DNA from: Aradus depressus
Lineage: Eukaryota; Arthropoda; Insecta; Hemiptera; Aradidae
DNA length: 64,000 bases
Reading direction: 5' to 3'
Assembly: GCA_963662175.1 (NCBI GenBank)
Contig: OY759217.1
Coordinates: forward strand, 45,918,108-45,982,107
Both the position numbers and the translations under genes were made by a program. Within the stretch, counting starts at the first letter, position 1; each line of letters opens with the position of its first letter. Shown here one piece after another: positions 1 through 10,014 of this stretch. The notes below the pieces were generated by a model. It did not search any database and was not told the origin of the DNA. It saw nothing but the letters and a program-made list of their open reading frames with translations.

Positions 1-2057
1 GACCCTGGTGATTGGGAGGCAGAAGAGTGGCGGCGCCCCTGGGAGCGATCTCATGGACGCGGCCATGATCAAGAAAGCCTACCCGGTCATTAAGACAGAC
101 CTACTCTACTTGTGCAATGCCTGCCTAAGGCGAGGCCACTTCCCCAGAGCTTGGAAACGGGCCATGGTGTGCACGTTTGTCAAGCCTGGGGATAGGGACC
201 TTTCCTTGGCAGGCAGCTACAGACCGATCAGCCTTCTGTCTCTGTTCGGTAAGATACTGGAGGGACTCGTCCTCGACAGAATTCGCACCCAGGTATACGC
301 CTTCGTATCCCCTAGGCAGTATGGTTGCTTGAGAGGCAGGTCAACAGAAGACGCGTTGATAACGCTGAGGTCGGATGTCGAAGAGACCAGAGGCAAATAT
401 GCCCTCTGTATCTTCTTCGACATCACGGCGGCGTTCGACTGCGCCTGGTGGCCTGCTATCCTCACGCGACTGCGTGCTATGGGACCGCCTAGGAATATAT
501 TTGGGCTGATATCCAGCTTCCTTGATGGCCGTTCTGCGACTGTGGGCCAGTTGTACGCTAGCACATCGGTGAACATCACCAGAGGATGTCCCCAGGGCTC
601 GGTCCTAGGACCAACACTCTGGAACATACTCTTTGATGGACTGCTCCGTGAGCTCGAGAATCGTGAATATAAGGCTATTGCCTATGTTGACGACCTCGCA
701 ATCACGGTGCACGCTGATAGCCGGGCAGCTCTGACCCGAGTAGCCCAAGCCGCCATCGACTTCGTCGACAGCTGGTGCTGCGCCAACAAGCTGGCCCTCT
801 CACCAAGCAAGACTACGGCCCTGCTGATGAGAGGGAAAACCGACGCCCGCCACCCCTTCTCCTTGAGGATCCGAGGGATGCGCGTTGAATTCCCGGAGAC
901 GGTCACATACCTCGGTGTGAGACTGGGTCCGGGCTTCAGTGCGACTCCCCACGCTGTTGCCATCAAGGAAAGGACAAGTGCCACCTTCAATGCTCTGAGC
1001 TGCCTAGCTCGCGCAACATGGGGCCTCGACTACTCAGCGTGTAGAACAATCTACACGGGGGTATTCGAGGCTGTAGCACGGTACGCTGCTGCAGGGTGGT
1101 GGTTTCGCCCCACCAAGCAGCAGAGAACGAGACTGCTACAAGCCCAAAGAGCCGCCCTCCTGAGGGTCACAGGGGCCTATCGTACTGTCTCCACGGCAGC
1201 GCTACAGGTGCTGGCAGGAGCTCCGCCCATAGACTTGGTCTTGGACGGGGCGGTTGCCTCGTACTACTGTAGACGCAATTTGCCCCTGAGAGCAGATATA
1301 GATGAGTCCTTGCGCCTCGCTCTGGAGGGTGAGCTACGTGCACAGAACAGACCAGAGCGCTGCAGGGACATTGTCCAAGACTGGATAGTGAACAAGTGGC
1401 AACAGCGATGGTCGCGCTCTTCCGATGGCCGAACGACATTCGCGTACATCCCCGACGTCCAGGTCCGCCTGCGCTCCACTTGGGTACAACCCGATCACTG
1501 GACATCCCAGGTACTATCAGGTCACGGCGACTTCAACTCCAAACTCTTCTTCTTCAAGAGGAAGGATAGCCCGAACTGCTCGTGTGGCGGCATCGAGACT
1601 GCAGAACATGTGGTCCTCGACTGCCCGCTGTACGACAGGTCTAGGGTGGAGTTGATCCGCGCGACAGGATCATATCTGGGATTGAGCCTGCCGGAGTTGA
1701 TGACGGAGTCGAACTATCCAGCGTTCGGCCGGTTTGTCGCCTCCTGGCGGGAACAGAAGAAGCCCGCTTGACCCGGCGCCGGGGGTGATTGACGGGCCGC
1801 GGCCCGATGTCTACCCCCGGCGACCGCGATGTAGTAGCAGCCTCCACTCCAAGATCCTGAGCTCTCTCGGCGCCATCTGGCAGCCGCAACATAAGGGGGT
1901 CTGGGAGCGCCAGTCTGTCCCGCAAGGGACCAGAGGCTGTCGCCCCCAGACACCCATAGCAACAATAATAAATAAATATAAATAAATAGCAATCCCATTT
2001 CATATGTTCCTCAATCCCCGACGAAAACGGGCCGGGTGATTCACCGGTGCACCCGAG

Positions 2058-2098
<41 letters not shown>
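1..2098 (+). mobile_element. R1-like non-LTR retrotransposon, 3' part with poly(A)
   Basis: This is the 3' half of a LINE, cut at its 5' side by the window edge. It holds an open reverse-transcriptase frame, a 3' UTR (1772-2057) with clustered AATAAATA signals near 1963-1988, and a 41-nt poly(A) at 2058-2098. The base after the tail begins sequence shared with the hAT copy at 39.1-39.4 kb, so the LINE appears to have inserted into a hAT relic. Shorter 3' ends of related elements lie at 16918-17237, 48940-49262, 53117-53330 and 55797-56078. The long intact frame and pure poly(A) suggest a fairly recent insertion. Clade assignment (R1/LOA group) rests on motif style only. Confidence 0.85.
2..1771 (+). 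CDS. LINE ORF2: reverse transcriptase with C-terminal zinc knuckle (5' partial)
   Basis: The frame is open from the window edge to a TGA at 1769-1771, so the GTG at position 8 is not a real start; about 589 codons are visible. Numbering from position 8, the RT fingers motif SYRPISLL lies near residue 71, QYGCLRGRST near 104, the first catalytic Asp in FFDITAAFD near 139, the template motif GCPQGSVLGP near 192, and the active-site box AYVDDLAI near 226. A C-terminal CCHC-type knuckle, CSCGG followed by EHVVLDC, lies near residue 530, as in R1/LOA/Jockey-group ORF2 proteins. The upstream endonuclease domain would lie outside the window. No stop or frameshift was seen. The protein would reverse-transcribe its own RNA at a nicked target site. 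Confidence 0.88.
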   Translation, partial: TLVIGRQKSGGAPGSDLMDAAMIKKAYPVIKTDLLYLCNACLRRGHFPRAWKRAMVCTFVKPGDRDLSLAGSYRPISLLSLFGKILEGLVLDRIRTQVYAFVSPRQYGCLRGRSTEDALITLRSDVEETRGKYALCIFFDITAAFDCAWWPAILTRLRAMGPPRNIFGLISSFLDGRSATVGQLYASTSVNITRGCPQGSVLGPTLWNILFDGLLRELENREYKAIAYVDDLAITVHADSRAALTRVAQAAIDFVDSWCCANKLALSPSKTTALLMRGKTDARHPFSLRIRGMRVEFPETVTYLGVRLGPGFSATPHAVAIKERTSATFNALSCLARATWGLDYSACRTIYTGVFEAVARYAAAGWWFRPTKQQRTRLLQAQRAALLRVTGAYRTVSTAALQVLAGAPPIDLVLDGAVASYYCRRNLPLRADIDESLRLALEGELRAQNRPERCRDIVQDWIVNKWQQRWSRSSDGRTTFAYIPDVQVRLRSTWVQPDHWTSQVLSGHGDFNSKLFFFKRKDSPNCSCGGIETAEHVVLDCPLYDRSRVELIRATGSYLGLSLPELMTESNYPAFGRFVASWREQKKPA

Positions 2099-2101
<3 letters not shown>

Positions 2102-2274
2102 GTTTTTTACCTATCAATATACATTTCTAGTTTATATTAAATCTAATTAAATGCAATTTCTAACATTGCAATTAATAGCATTAGAATTTATATAACAAAA
2201 TATTTGCATTAGAAAAACATAGTTCAATGTCTCGCAGGATGTCAAAAATAAGATAGTCTGACCTCTCACAGATT

Positions 2275-2334
2275 TTTTATTTAAGTAAGCTAGCCGGCTT
2301 TCGAGGTTTCCCTCATCATCAGGCAGTCTACAAA
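2275..2334 (-). ncRNA. Hammerhead-ribozyme-like motif, PLE left arm
   Basis: Mirror copy of the motif at 4386-4445. The minus strand reads CTGATGA (plus 2316-2322), a GAGG/CCTC stem II, GAAA, a loopless GCC/GGC stem III and then UA. Hammerhead motifs with very short stem III are known from Penelope-like elements. Cleavage activity is inferred only. Confidence 0.55.
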
Positions 2335-2465
2335 AGAACATCCTTAATATGTAATATGAATAGCAAATAAATAATTAAAAACACAATTTTTGATAAAACA
2401 TACCTGATAAAAATTTTGAATAAACTAAATAATAAAAATAAATAAATAAAAATCTACAACAAACA

Positions 2466-3350
2466 TTAACAATTTAAAATATCATGGATGGGGACAGATG
2501 AGTTATTCCTGTCCACCATCTGAGTCACAACTAGGAGAACGGTGTACGTGAGACTGGACAAACCTCCCATCCCCTCTCTAGAGTTGAGGAGGGGGGACTC
2601 TCTCTTCCTCCTTTCCAATTTGATTTCGATACTTTCCAATGTATCCATTTTTCTACCTTTTTGGACATGATGCAGTAATGAGACTGAACCGGCCTCATGT
2701 CCTGTGTTCTGGAGGTGTTGGAAAAATTCAGAGTCGCCCCTCCTCAAATGCTCCCTCACTCTAGTCCTCAGCTTCCGGCCCGTCTGCCCAAGATAAAAAC
2801 ATTCACAGTCTTTACAAGTAATCCTGTACACGCCGGATTTGTCAGGGAGGTCCACACGATCTTTGGTTTTTGAGAGCATCCCCTTAAGAGAAGTCCTACT
2901 TTTGAAACCCACATTCACGTCATCTCCCTTTATTATCCGAGATAATTTCTCAGAGAGTCTGGGGAGGTACGGCAGAACACACCAGCCACCCCTCTCCTTA
3001 GTTTGGTTACACCCTCCGTACACTGACGTTACCATTTTCTCCTCCGTCTTTCTTTTCAATATACGTTCTACCAGGTCGGTTGTGTAACCATTAACGACGG
3101 CGAGGTGTCTGATGTGCTCCAACTCTCTTTCGTAGGAGTCACGGGAAACAGGGAGTTTGAGTAGTCTGTCTATGAAAGAGTGAAATGCTGCATGTTTATG
3201 TTTTGTGTGATGAGATGAACTGTTTGGTATTAATGTTTCTGTACTGGTGGGTTTCCTGTAAATGTCGAAGGTGTTGTCCTGTTTTGTGATTTGTAGATCT
3301 AAATAATTGATACTATTGTTTTGTTCTAGGTCTATGGTGAATTTTATAGT
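2466..3350 (-). CDS. Penelope-like RT C-terminus plus GIY-YIG endonuclease (partial, left arm)
   Basis: The frame is open from the centre of the palindrome to a stop at 2466: 294 codons with no true start. The N-terminal third has Penelope RT hallmarks: INYLDLQI, an IYRKPTSTET segment, and SSHHTKHKHAAF. The C-terminal half carries a GIY-YIG nuclease: GVYRI near residue 173, a CKDC knuckle just after it, FYLGQTGRKL near 185 (YLG in place of YIG), then RTRVREH with the expected Arg and His. In the family this nuclease nicks target DNA to prime reverse transcription. This arm is intact in frame; the 5' two thirds of the RT are missing, so it is not autonomous. Confidence 0.85.
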   Translation of the reverse strand, partial: TIKFTIDLEQNNSINYLDLQITKQDNTFDIYRKPTSTETLIPNSSSHHTKHKHAAFHSFIDRLLKLPVSRDSYERELEHIRHLAVVNGYTTDLVERILKRKTEEKMVTSVYGGCNQTKERGGWCVLPYLPRLSEKLSRIIKGDDVNVGFKSRTSLKGMLSKTKDRVDLPDKSGVYRITCKDCECFYLGQTGRKLRTRVREHLRRGDSEFFQHLQNTGHEAGSVSLLHHVQKGRKMDTLESIEIKLERRKRESPLLNSREGMGGLSSLTYTVLLVVTQMVDRNNSSVPIHDILNC

Positions 3351-3363
3351 ACACTTACAGACA

Positions 3364-4255
3364 CTATAAAATTCACCATAGACCTAGAACAAAACAATAG
3401 TATCAATTATTTAGATCTACAAATCACAAAACAGGACAACACCTTCGACATTTACAGGAAACCCACCAGTACAGAAACATTAATACCAAACAGTTCATCT
3501 CATCACACAAAACATAAACATGCAGCATTTCACTCTTTCATAGACAGACTACTCAAACTCCCTGTTTCCCGTGACTCCTACGAAAGAGAGTTGGAGCACA
3601 TCAGACACCTCGCCGTCGTTAATGGTTACACAACCGACCTGGTAGAACGTATATTGAAAAGAAAGACGGAGGAGAAAATGGTAACGTCAGTGTACGGAGG
3701 GTGTAACCAAACTAAGGAGAGGGATGGCGGGGGTGGCTGGTGTGTTCTGCCGTACCTCCCCAGACTCTCTGAGAAATTATCTCGGATAATAAAGGGAGAT
3801 GACGTGAATGTGGGTTTCAAAAGTAGGACTTCTCTTAAGGGGATGCTCTCAAAAACCAAAGATCGTGTGGACCTCCCTGAGAAATCCGGCGTGTACAGGA
3901 TTACTTGTAAAGACTGTGAATGTTTTTATCTTGGGCAGACGGGCCGGAAGCTGAGGACTAGAGTGAGGGAGCATTTGAGGAGGGGTGACTCTGAATTTTC
4001 CAACACCTCCAGAACACAGGACATGAGGCCGGTTCAGTCTCATTACTGCATCATGTCCAAAAAGGTAGAAAAATGGATACATTGGAAAGTATCGAAATCA
4101 AATTGGAAAGAAGGAAGAGAGAGTCCCCCCTCCTCAACTCTAGAGAGGGGATGGGAGGTTTGTCCAGTCTCACGTACACCGTTCTCCCAGTTGTGACTCA
4201 GATGGTGGACAGGAATAACTCGTCTGTCCCCATCCATGATATTTTAAATTGTTAA
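3364..4255 (+). pseudogene. Penelope-like RT/GIY-YIG (right arm, frameshifted)
   Basis: This is the mirror copy of the left-arm frame. It reads from 3364 through the RT tail and the GIY-YIG core. It then breaks near 3996, where a run of five T in the left arm is four T here; the remaining C-terminus continues in another frame to 4255. It also has a 9-bp insertion near 3721-3735 that adds a DGG-type stretch before the GWCVL motif. The two changes show that the arms have aged independently or come from slightly different source copies. Confidence 0.85.
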
Positions 4256-4385
4256 TGTTTGTTGTAGATTTTTATTTATTTATTTTTATTATTTAGTTTA
4301 TTCAAATTTTTATCAGGTATGTTTTATCAAAAATTGTGTTTTTAATTATTTATTTGCTATTCATATTACATATTAAGGATGTTCT

Positions 4386-4445
4386 TTTGTAGACTGCCTG
4401 ATGATGAGGGAAACCTCGAAAGCCGGCTAGCTTACTTAAATAAAA
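4386..4445 (+). ncRNA. Hammerhead-ribozyme-like motif, PLE right arm
   Basis: Core CTGATGA at 4398-4404, then one extra T, stem II GAGG-GAAA-CCTC, core GAAA at 4418-4421 and a palindromic stem III GCCGGC. Next come U16.1 and A17, which would place cleavage after 4429. Stem I starts with GC/GC and then GTA/TAC across an internal loop. The zero-nucleotide stem III loop suggests it would work best as a dimer, as described for small Penelope-associated hammerheads. The extra T before stem II is atypical. Confidence 0.55.
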
Positions 4446-4611
4446 AATCTGTGAGAGGTCAGACTATCTTATTTTTGACATCCTGCGAAATAATCACTTC
4501 TCACTACATCAGCCATCTTCATATTAATAGTTCAATGTGACGTCTGAAATTTACCCGCGAGCTACCAAACATTTCCCTGCGAGCTACGGTTTGGCGACCA
4601 CTGCTCTAGAA

Positions 4612-4780
4612 TCTGTACGATGTCAGGTACGCGTTAAATACCCCTATCTTAGGCGAATAAAACTAGGTTGAGGTAATTTAGGACTCCCATTGTAGCGTGG
4701 GACTCATGTCCACCAATTGACGAAAGAGCGCTCTGGTAGTAGGCGATATGACCTTGCAGTTAAAGCGTAGTCATATGATC
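4612..4780 (+). mobile_element. tRNA-derived SINE (family 1), 3' fragment
   Basis: It matches the 3' two thirds of the family-1 SINE: TGTACGATGTCAGGTAC, TTTAGGACTCCCA, and AGCGCTCTGGTAGTAGGCG. The tRNA-like head is missing. One arm of the conserved 3' hairpin is mutated. It begins directly after the hAT terminus and its likely 8-bp TSD. Confidence 0.65.
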
Positions 4781-4785
4781 AAGAT

Positions 4786-5270
4786 GGACATACTGACAGG
4801 AGTTAGGGGGAGGAGGCTTAGCATAAAAACTATAATAACTCCTGATAGAACAAAAGGTATCAACACGAAATTTTGTATGTGTGACCAGAGCACAACACCT
4901 ATCGACTTTCAGTCAAATCGGTCAAAGGGAAGAGGGAATTGGGTGAGAGGCTTATCTCAAAAACTTTAATAACTACCATTGAATGTATCGACACAAAATT
5001 TCAAGTGTGAATTAAAAACTTCATAAGGACGACACAATAATTTTCAGCGGAATCGCCGGTTCAGGGAGGCTCAATTCAAAAATACTAATAACTGCCGACG
5101 TAATGAATTTATCGAAACAAAATTTAGTTTGAGGATTTAGGAGCCTCTACGTAAGTCAAATGTTGAATATTAGCACAGACGGTCGACTGGTTTTGTGAGG
5201 CGCGAACATTTAATTGAATAATTCGTTCTGGGGAAGTACATTGCCGGTGTATCACTGACGACTTTTTTCT
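4786..5270 (+). repeat. Dispersed repeat family D1 copy
   Basis: Several degenerate units repeat the theme ATAACTGCCGACGTAATGAA, ATCGACACGAAATTT and CCTATCGATTTTCAG. The copy ends in TTCGTTCTGGGGAAGTACAT followed by TGCCGGTG. The same material recurs, for example, at 11170-11450, 26270-26670, 28040-28590, 49995-50480, 56080-56285 and 57995-58810. No coding frame or terminal repeats settle its class. Confidence 0.5.
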
Positions 5271-5274
5271 TTAT

Positions 5275-6320
5275 TTTTTTTCTCTCAAAACGAAGGAAAT
5301 GTTAATAAAAGCTTACACAATGACATATAAAAAATAGATAAAGTCAACATGAAAATAAATACAAGCAAAAATTAAAAATATTTATACGAACAAAATATAA
5401 AGTTTTTTATTATCATATTTGAATGAGCTTTCGATCAATACACAGGTCTTCGGAGTCAAGGGTAACAGTTTGGAGTGGAGAAGGGAGGCGCCATTCTGCG
5501 GCAGGTTCCCCTCAAACTGAGCCTAAATGCATTCCAAGAGGACAGACTGACGTCATGCACACATACTGGTTGTGTTCATCCTTCAGGGGTCTTCGACCTA
5601 CCGAATCAAACCTTGACTCAAAAACAAACCTAACAATTAGGCTTAAAAAAAACCTTGATATTTAAACGAAAGATAAAATTAAGATTGAAACGTGACTTAA
5701 AATGGTGTTCTTTTTGCCTTTTTCTCATCATTGGTTCAAATGGGTTTTGTAAACAGTTAAGTTCGGCTCGGTAGACCTCAAATCCTTGACATGTTGGCCA
5801 GCTGAGTTCTATTTAAGATGATTATCTGTCATAATGTTTCACAATCTCTCTATGAAACCTTGAGATATACCCGTATCCACGGTCTTCACATTCACGAAGT
5901 GTCCGACGAAGGTTAAGACACAACAAACGAAAACATTCAACTCTTTCTTTTCATTTTTCAAATTACAATTAACTTTTTTATTATTTTCTACTAACTACCC
6001 GGAGTAATAAAACCATTATTATATGTCTTATAATAATTCGGTTTGGTGACGTGAAATTTGCCAATAGTTTTTTCACTCATTTTTAATAGAGGTATAAGGC
6101 TGAAACATAGTACATACGCCTCACTCCGGTGACATTGCAATATATCAAAGTTTCAGTGAGATCGGTCGAGCGGTTCACCGTCTATCCGTTGCATGTCATG
6201 TATGATATCACTTTTTTCCGACGTTTGCTTGATTTATGGGAAAATGGTTGATTCTATGAAAGAAATCATCTATCAAAAAAAATGTTCCTTCTGGAATTTG
6301 TGACTATCAAAGATTGCTTT
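5275..6320. other. AT-rich DNA, nothing recognised
   Basis: No supported gene or recognised element was seen. Short ORFs here have no domain signal. A tract near 6060-6190 resembles degraded D1 material. Confidence 0.4.
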
Positions 6321-6322
6321 CT

Positions 6323-6440
6323 TCTTAAGCATACCCTTCTTCGGATGGGACGTTAAACAGTTCCAAGCCTATACGATATCAGATACTCGTCAAAGACCCT
6401 ATTCTAGATGAATATATCTAGGTGCGCAAAATTGGCATGG
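6323..6440 (+). mobile_element. SINE family 1, internal fragment
   Basis: Diverged middle part of the family-1 SINE: CTTCGGATGGGACGTTAAAC, then CGATATCAGATACTCGT. Both ends are missing. Confidence 0.55.
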
Positions 6441-6786
6441 TGATGTGTGTATTTCTCTGTCACAACTATGGAAACGAATGTCACTTGTAAGTCGTTATGA
6501 AGAATGGTGGACGTACAATGGAGGGGTAGTGATCTGCCGTAAGATGATGGACTGCACGGCTTGAATCAGGTTCAAATTGAACATGGCCGCAGATCCCCAG
6601 AGTTCCAAGCCGTACGTCCTTATTGGCTTGAGAAGCCAGCTGTAAAAATGGTGAGTTTGTTAGTAAGGGAGAGGGATGATTTTTTATATAATTTTTAAAA
6701 ATTTTCACAGTGTATTGCTTCAAAATTCTTGTCCCAGAATATATAATAGTATAATAAAAATAATAATATATATATTTTGTTTTTGA

Positions 6787-7094
6787 GGGCGCCGGTAGCT
6801 CAGTGGTATGCTTGCCTTCTGAGCTCAAGGTCGTGGGTTCGAAACCCGGCCGAGGCTCTTAGTTTATTTCATCTGGGTCCTTCGGATGGGACGTTAAACG
6901 ATGGTCCTGAGCCTGTACGATGTCAGGTACTCGTTAAAGACCCCTGCCCTAGGTAAATAAAAATTTAGGGTAGGCAAAATTTAGGAGTTTAGTAGAGTCG
7001 GGCTCATGTCCACCAGAGTAACGAAACAGTGCTCTGGTAGTAGGCGATATGACCTCGTAGTTAAAGCCTGGGTATGAGTCATAATAACTAACTA
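6787..7094 (+). mobile_element. SINE family 1, near full length
   Basis: The 5' head is tRNA-like: GCGCCGGTAGCTCAGTGG contains the A box and GGGTTCGAAACC the B box of a Pol III promoter. A body with a TTTAGG segment follows, then a 3' hairpin with arms ACCAGAG/TGCTCTGGT, and a tail of TAACTAACTA. Part of the first internal hairpin has been deleted compared with other copies. Like other SINEs it would be mobilised by a LINE in trans. Confidence 0.85.
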
Positions 7095-8290
7095 TTTGTT
7101 TTTAGTTTTTTATTTAATTAAAAATTGATTTGGAGGGGAATTTTGAAGGTGATATGTATCCCGTATCCCCCTCCCCCCACTACGCTCCTGGTTGGATGGA
7201 TCAGATCCGCCTTATGATGAACGCCAATTTTCACATGTTATTAATACTGGGTTGAAGAAGAGAACGAAAGGATCGAACAACTTGAATTTAAGTCATTTTA
7301 GGATTACCAGATCGAAAAAAACCAGCGAACCAGCTGAATTCCCTGCCCTTGACTACGCCCTTGGTCGACTATGTTTCTTTTGTGTTTGTTGTTCATTCAG
7401 GTGATGTCTTTTTAAAGAACATAAAGAGGTCACTCTTTTGTCAATGAGGTACCTCAAGGTAAGCAGTGAGGGTTTTCCTTTTCAACGCAATGAAAGTATT
7501 TAGCATTCAGTTTCGTATTTTCCCCCTACTTATGTCAGGAATAATCATTATAACACTGAATAACATAGAGAAAAAATCAATACAATAGTGTGGTTACCAC
7601 ATGGCCATCTAATCACGTTGTATTACGTATGTTAACACAAACGGTCAGCAAGGAAAAGCTTTGTAGAATTAGAATAAGGGAGAGCACAATGAGTAGTTAT
7701 AGTTGAAGAAACTATGTTTATGTTGGTGGGAAACAGAGACACTACAGACAACTTTCACAGGAATTTGCACAATGGAAGAAATAACAGAACTTGGATAATG
7801 TTTAACGTTTTGTAAACTTGAATAGAGCAGATGTCGTAATAGTAAAATTAACAACAATTCAATAGAAACTAGAATCTGATACGAACTATTTCCTCTGTCG
7901 ATTTGTTTTCTTGTATATTTAACTGGTTGCGAGACTAGTGAACGTAAAATAGCCAGTCAAAGTTCCTCTTCCACTTTCAACTCTAAATATTTTCAGACTT
8001 CATGCTGTTATCCATTGAAAATAATCAATATTATTATGGAAGATCTTCATAAGAAAATGTCTTCCACAATTCTTGAAAGTCTTCTTTCTTCTGGTATCAT
8101 AATCCTGACTAGTATTGTTGAGAGGGAAAATATATTGTTAATGATCATTAATGTTTCAAATATAAACAGCGCAGGTAATGGCAAGATTTTAAGATGATTA
8201 AATATCTCTCTGCAGCTCTTTCTAGAAGCACCTTAATTTATTAAACCGTAATTAATAATAGAATATGAATATGCATAATGTAATGTGTAA
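7095..8290. other. No recognised gene
   Basis: AT-rich sequence with no convincing coding frame. The ORFs at 7192-7404, 7669-7857 and 8015-8197 lack recognisable motifs and have ordinary AT-rich composition. Confidence 0.4.
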
Positions 8291-8293
8291 TGT

Positions 8294-8411
8294 TGGGAGC
8301 CGTGGTGGCCGTGCGGGCTAGAGCGTAGGGCTTTGGTCGAACGGTCTCACCTTGGTTTGCGGGTTCGAATCCCTTCCAGGAGTGATAGTCCAGTGAAAAT
8401 AGAAAAAAAAA
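8294..8411 (+). mobile_element. SINE family 2 (tRNA-derived), 3' shortened
   Basis: The head GGTGGCCGTGCGGGCTAGAG resembles a type-II tRNA A-box region and is followed by the B box GCGGGTTCGAATCCC. The copy continues through AGGAGTGATAG and ends in a poly(A)-like run. Other copies are at 30691-30906, 41192-41360 and 41384-41570. Confidence 0.7.
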
Positions 8412-8734
8412 AAGTTGAAACTTCGCATTAACTTGCATAGAGCTGAAAATTGGTACAGACCTTCAATTCACCATTACAAATGAAATATCAAAAGACCCAA
8501 CCGATTCTATGTCGGCAAAAAAATGTATTCAAGGTCAAAGGTCACAAATATAGGTTTTTCGCATATTTCTTTTAAACGATAAGTGTTATCGCAAAAATAG
8601 GTTATACAAAGTTTGTAGATCATGCAATTATCTACAAAAACTGGTTCAATACTTTTTGTATTAAAAACAAAAGGGTAATGTAATTGAGATCGATTGGATA
8701 CATTCATTTAATTTTGTAGCACATAGGTATTTTT

Positions 8735-8900
8735 AGACGTTTCCTTAATTGACCCAAAAATGGTTAGTCCTTTCGAAAAATTGGTTTCTATCAAAAATGT
8801 TTCTTATTAAAGTTTTAATCGCTAATAAGTTCTCAGATTTGAAATTGGATTAATACGAACAAGTTACAAAGCCTCAAAGAAAGAAAAATAAATTTCAGTA
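8735..8900 (+). repeat. Dispersed repeat family D2 fragment
   Basis: It contains the D2 landmarks TTTAGACGTTT, TAGTCCTTTCGAAAAATTGG, AATGTTTCTTATTAA and CGCTAATAAGTTCTCAGATT. Related copies lie at 10715-11165, 14575-15000 and 23610-23780. Confidence 0.5.
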
Positions 8901-8928
8901 TCGCCTAGCAACGAATTATAAAATATTG

Positions 8929-9090
8929 TTGCGGGTTAGAAACCCGGCCGAGGCTCTTACGTTTTTATATCTGGGAGGTGAAGTCGGGCTCTTGTCCACC
9001 AGAGGAACGAAAGAGCTCTCTGGTAGTAGGCGATATGACCTCAAAATTAAAACCCGCGCATGAGTCATAACAACTGATTAACAACTATTA
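8929..9090 (+). mobile_element. SINE family 1, internally deleted
   Basis: It starts inside the B box (GGTTAGAAACCCGGCCGAGG). It jumps from the first hairpin region to the GTCGGGCTCTTGTCCACC part and keeps the 3' hairpin arms ACCAGAG and CTCTGGT. The 3' end is AACTGATTAACAAC. Confidence 0.65.
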
Positions 9091-9099
9091 TTGGTAGTT

Positions 9100-10010
9100 T
9101 TTATGAAAAAATATAAATTCTATTACTTTCTTATACCGAAAAATATTTAATAATATATTTTGAGAACGAAGAGTGATTTGAGCGTTGTATAAGAAAGTCC
9201 TGTTATGGCCACATCACATATATTTTTTTTTGTGAGACCGAAAAAGAAAATGAAATGAGATTTTTTATACTTTCCATGTTGGGAATTGTAGACCATATTG
9301 TTGAAGGTTTCAGTTTTTGGGGGGGGACTCCAAAAACAACCTCATGTGTCTATATTTTACTAACATTAACTCATTCCACGGCTGCACTTCAATTACTGCC
9401 TTCCAAATATGGAGGAAACGGCAAGGTTAACTTCCTTTATTACACTATAGAAGAATTAAAAATAAATCTATTCCTTTTGAATTACCCCTAATTGCATTCA
9501 GTGGGATAACACTTGGCTGCTAATTGTTAAATTGAAACTAAAGATTGTTTAAATGATTAGCGTTCCTTTTGTATTTGTTGTTCACAGTAATAAATGTTTG
9601 AAGTTTAAATATTGTTAATTTGCATATTTGTAACACAAACAATTGTAATCGTGCGAAAAATCTAAAATCGAGTTCTCAAAGGAATTTTACGTTTCAAGGT
9701 TCCCTGACTATTGATGATATGCGTCTGTCTGTGTGTGATTGGAACCTCGTGAGCGCTCCAACTAAAATAACCCATTACAGCAATCAACTTGAGAACTAAG
9801 ATCTGATTAGATTTTGGTCGAAATCAAGACCTCTTTACTTCGGGGTCTAAGCATATTTTACAAAATACCGTTTTTTTTTTATAACCTAATCAAAAATCTC
9901 ATGAAATAAAGGTTGTAGAGAAAACTGGAAGGCACATTGTAAAGGAATTAATTTTTTTGAATGTCCCCCGGTTTACGAGATACATGCCGAAACTATTCTA
10001 AAACAAATGT
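9100..10010 (+). repeat. AT-rich DNA, then D2 repeat (9640-10010)
   Basis: 9180-9235 matches one end of the 26959-27220 MITE. 9640-10010 matches the outer part of D2, including CGGGGTCTAAGCATATTTTA and a conserved TTTACGAGATACATGCCGAA segment. The same part is seen in reverse at 15000-15180 and forward at 23220-23600. No gene was recognised. Confidence 0.45.
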
Positions 10011-10014
10011 GTTT

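Larger units (their letters stand above)
2232..4488. repeat. Giant near-perfect palindrome (1.12-kb arms, 12-nt loop)
   Basis: The left arm is 2232-3350 and the right arm 3363-4488, with loop 3351-3362. It is explained by the head-to-head Penelope-like pair. Such a structure can extrude as a cruciform, and its transcripts would form long double-stranded RNA. Palindromes of this size are also prone to assembly and cloning errors. Confidence 0.9.
2231..4526. mobile_element. Penelope-like element: two 5'-truncated copies head to head
   Basis: The insertion is bounded by a perfect 12-bp TSD, ATAGTTCAATGT, at 2219-2230 and 4527-4538. Inside it, 2232-3350 is the reverse complement of 3363-4488 with only a 12-nt loop, giving arms of about 1.12 kb. 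Each arm carries the end of a Penelope-type RT joined to a GIY-YIG domain, then a 3' UTR and a hammerhead-like motif. The arms differ by a 9-bp and a 1-bp indel in the coding part and a few substitutions, so they are close but not identical. A 38-bp tail (4489-4526) follows the right arm only. Inverted partial copies are known for Penelope-like elements. Confidence 0.85.
2099..4603 (-). mobile_element. hAT transposon relic interrupted by a Penelope-like insertion
   Basis: Two pieces, 2099-2230 and 4539-4603, together resemble the element starting at 39060 read in reverse. The right end finishes in GGTTTGGCGACCACTG, the complement of a hAT-style terminus CAGTGGTCGCCAAACC. The two pieces are separated by a Penelope-type insertion flanked by a 12-bp TSD. 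The left side is bounded by the poly(A) of the LINE. No transposase frame survives. The family is inferred from the CAGTGG terminus. Confidence 0.6.

Noticed and set aside
1641..2117. 158-codon minus-strand ORF opposite the LINE end
   Set aside because: It reads the poly(A) as poly-Phe and overlaps the RT frame; antisense shadow.
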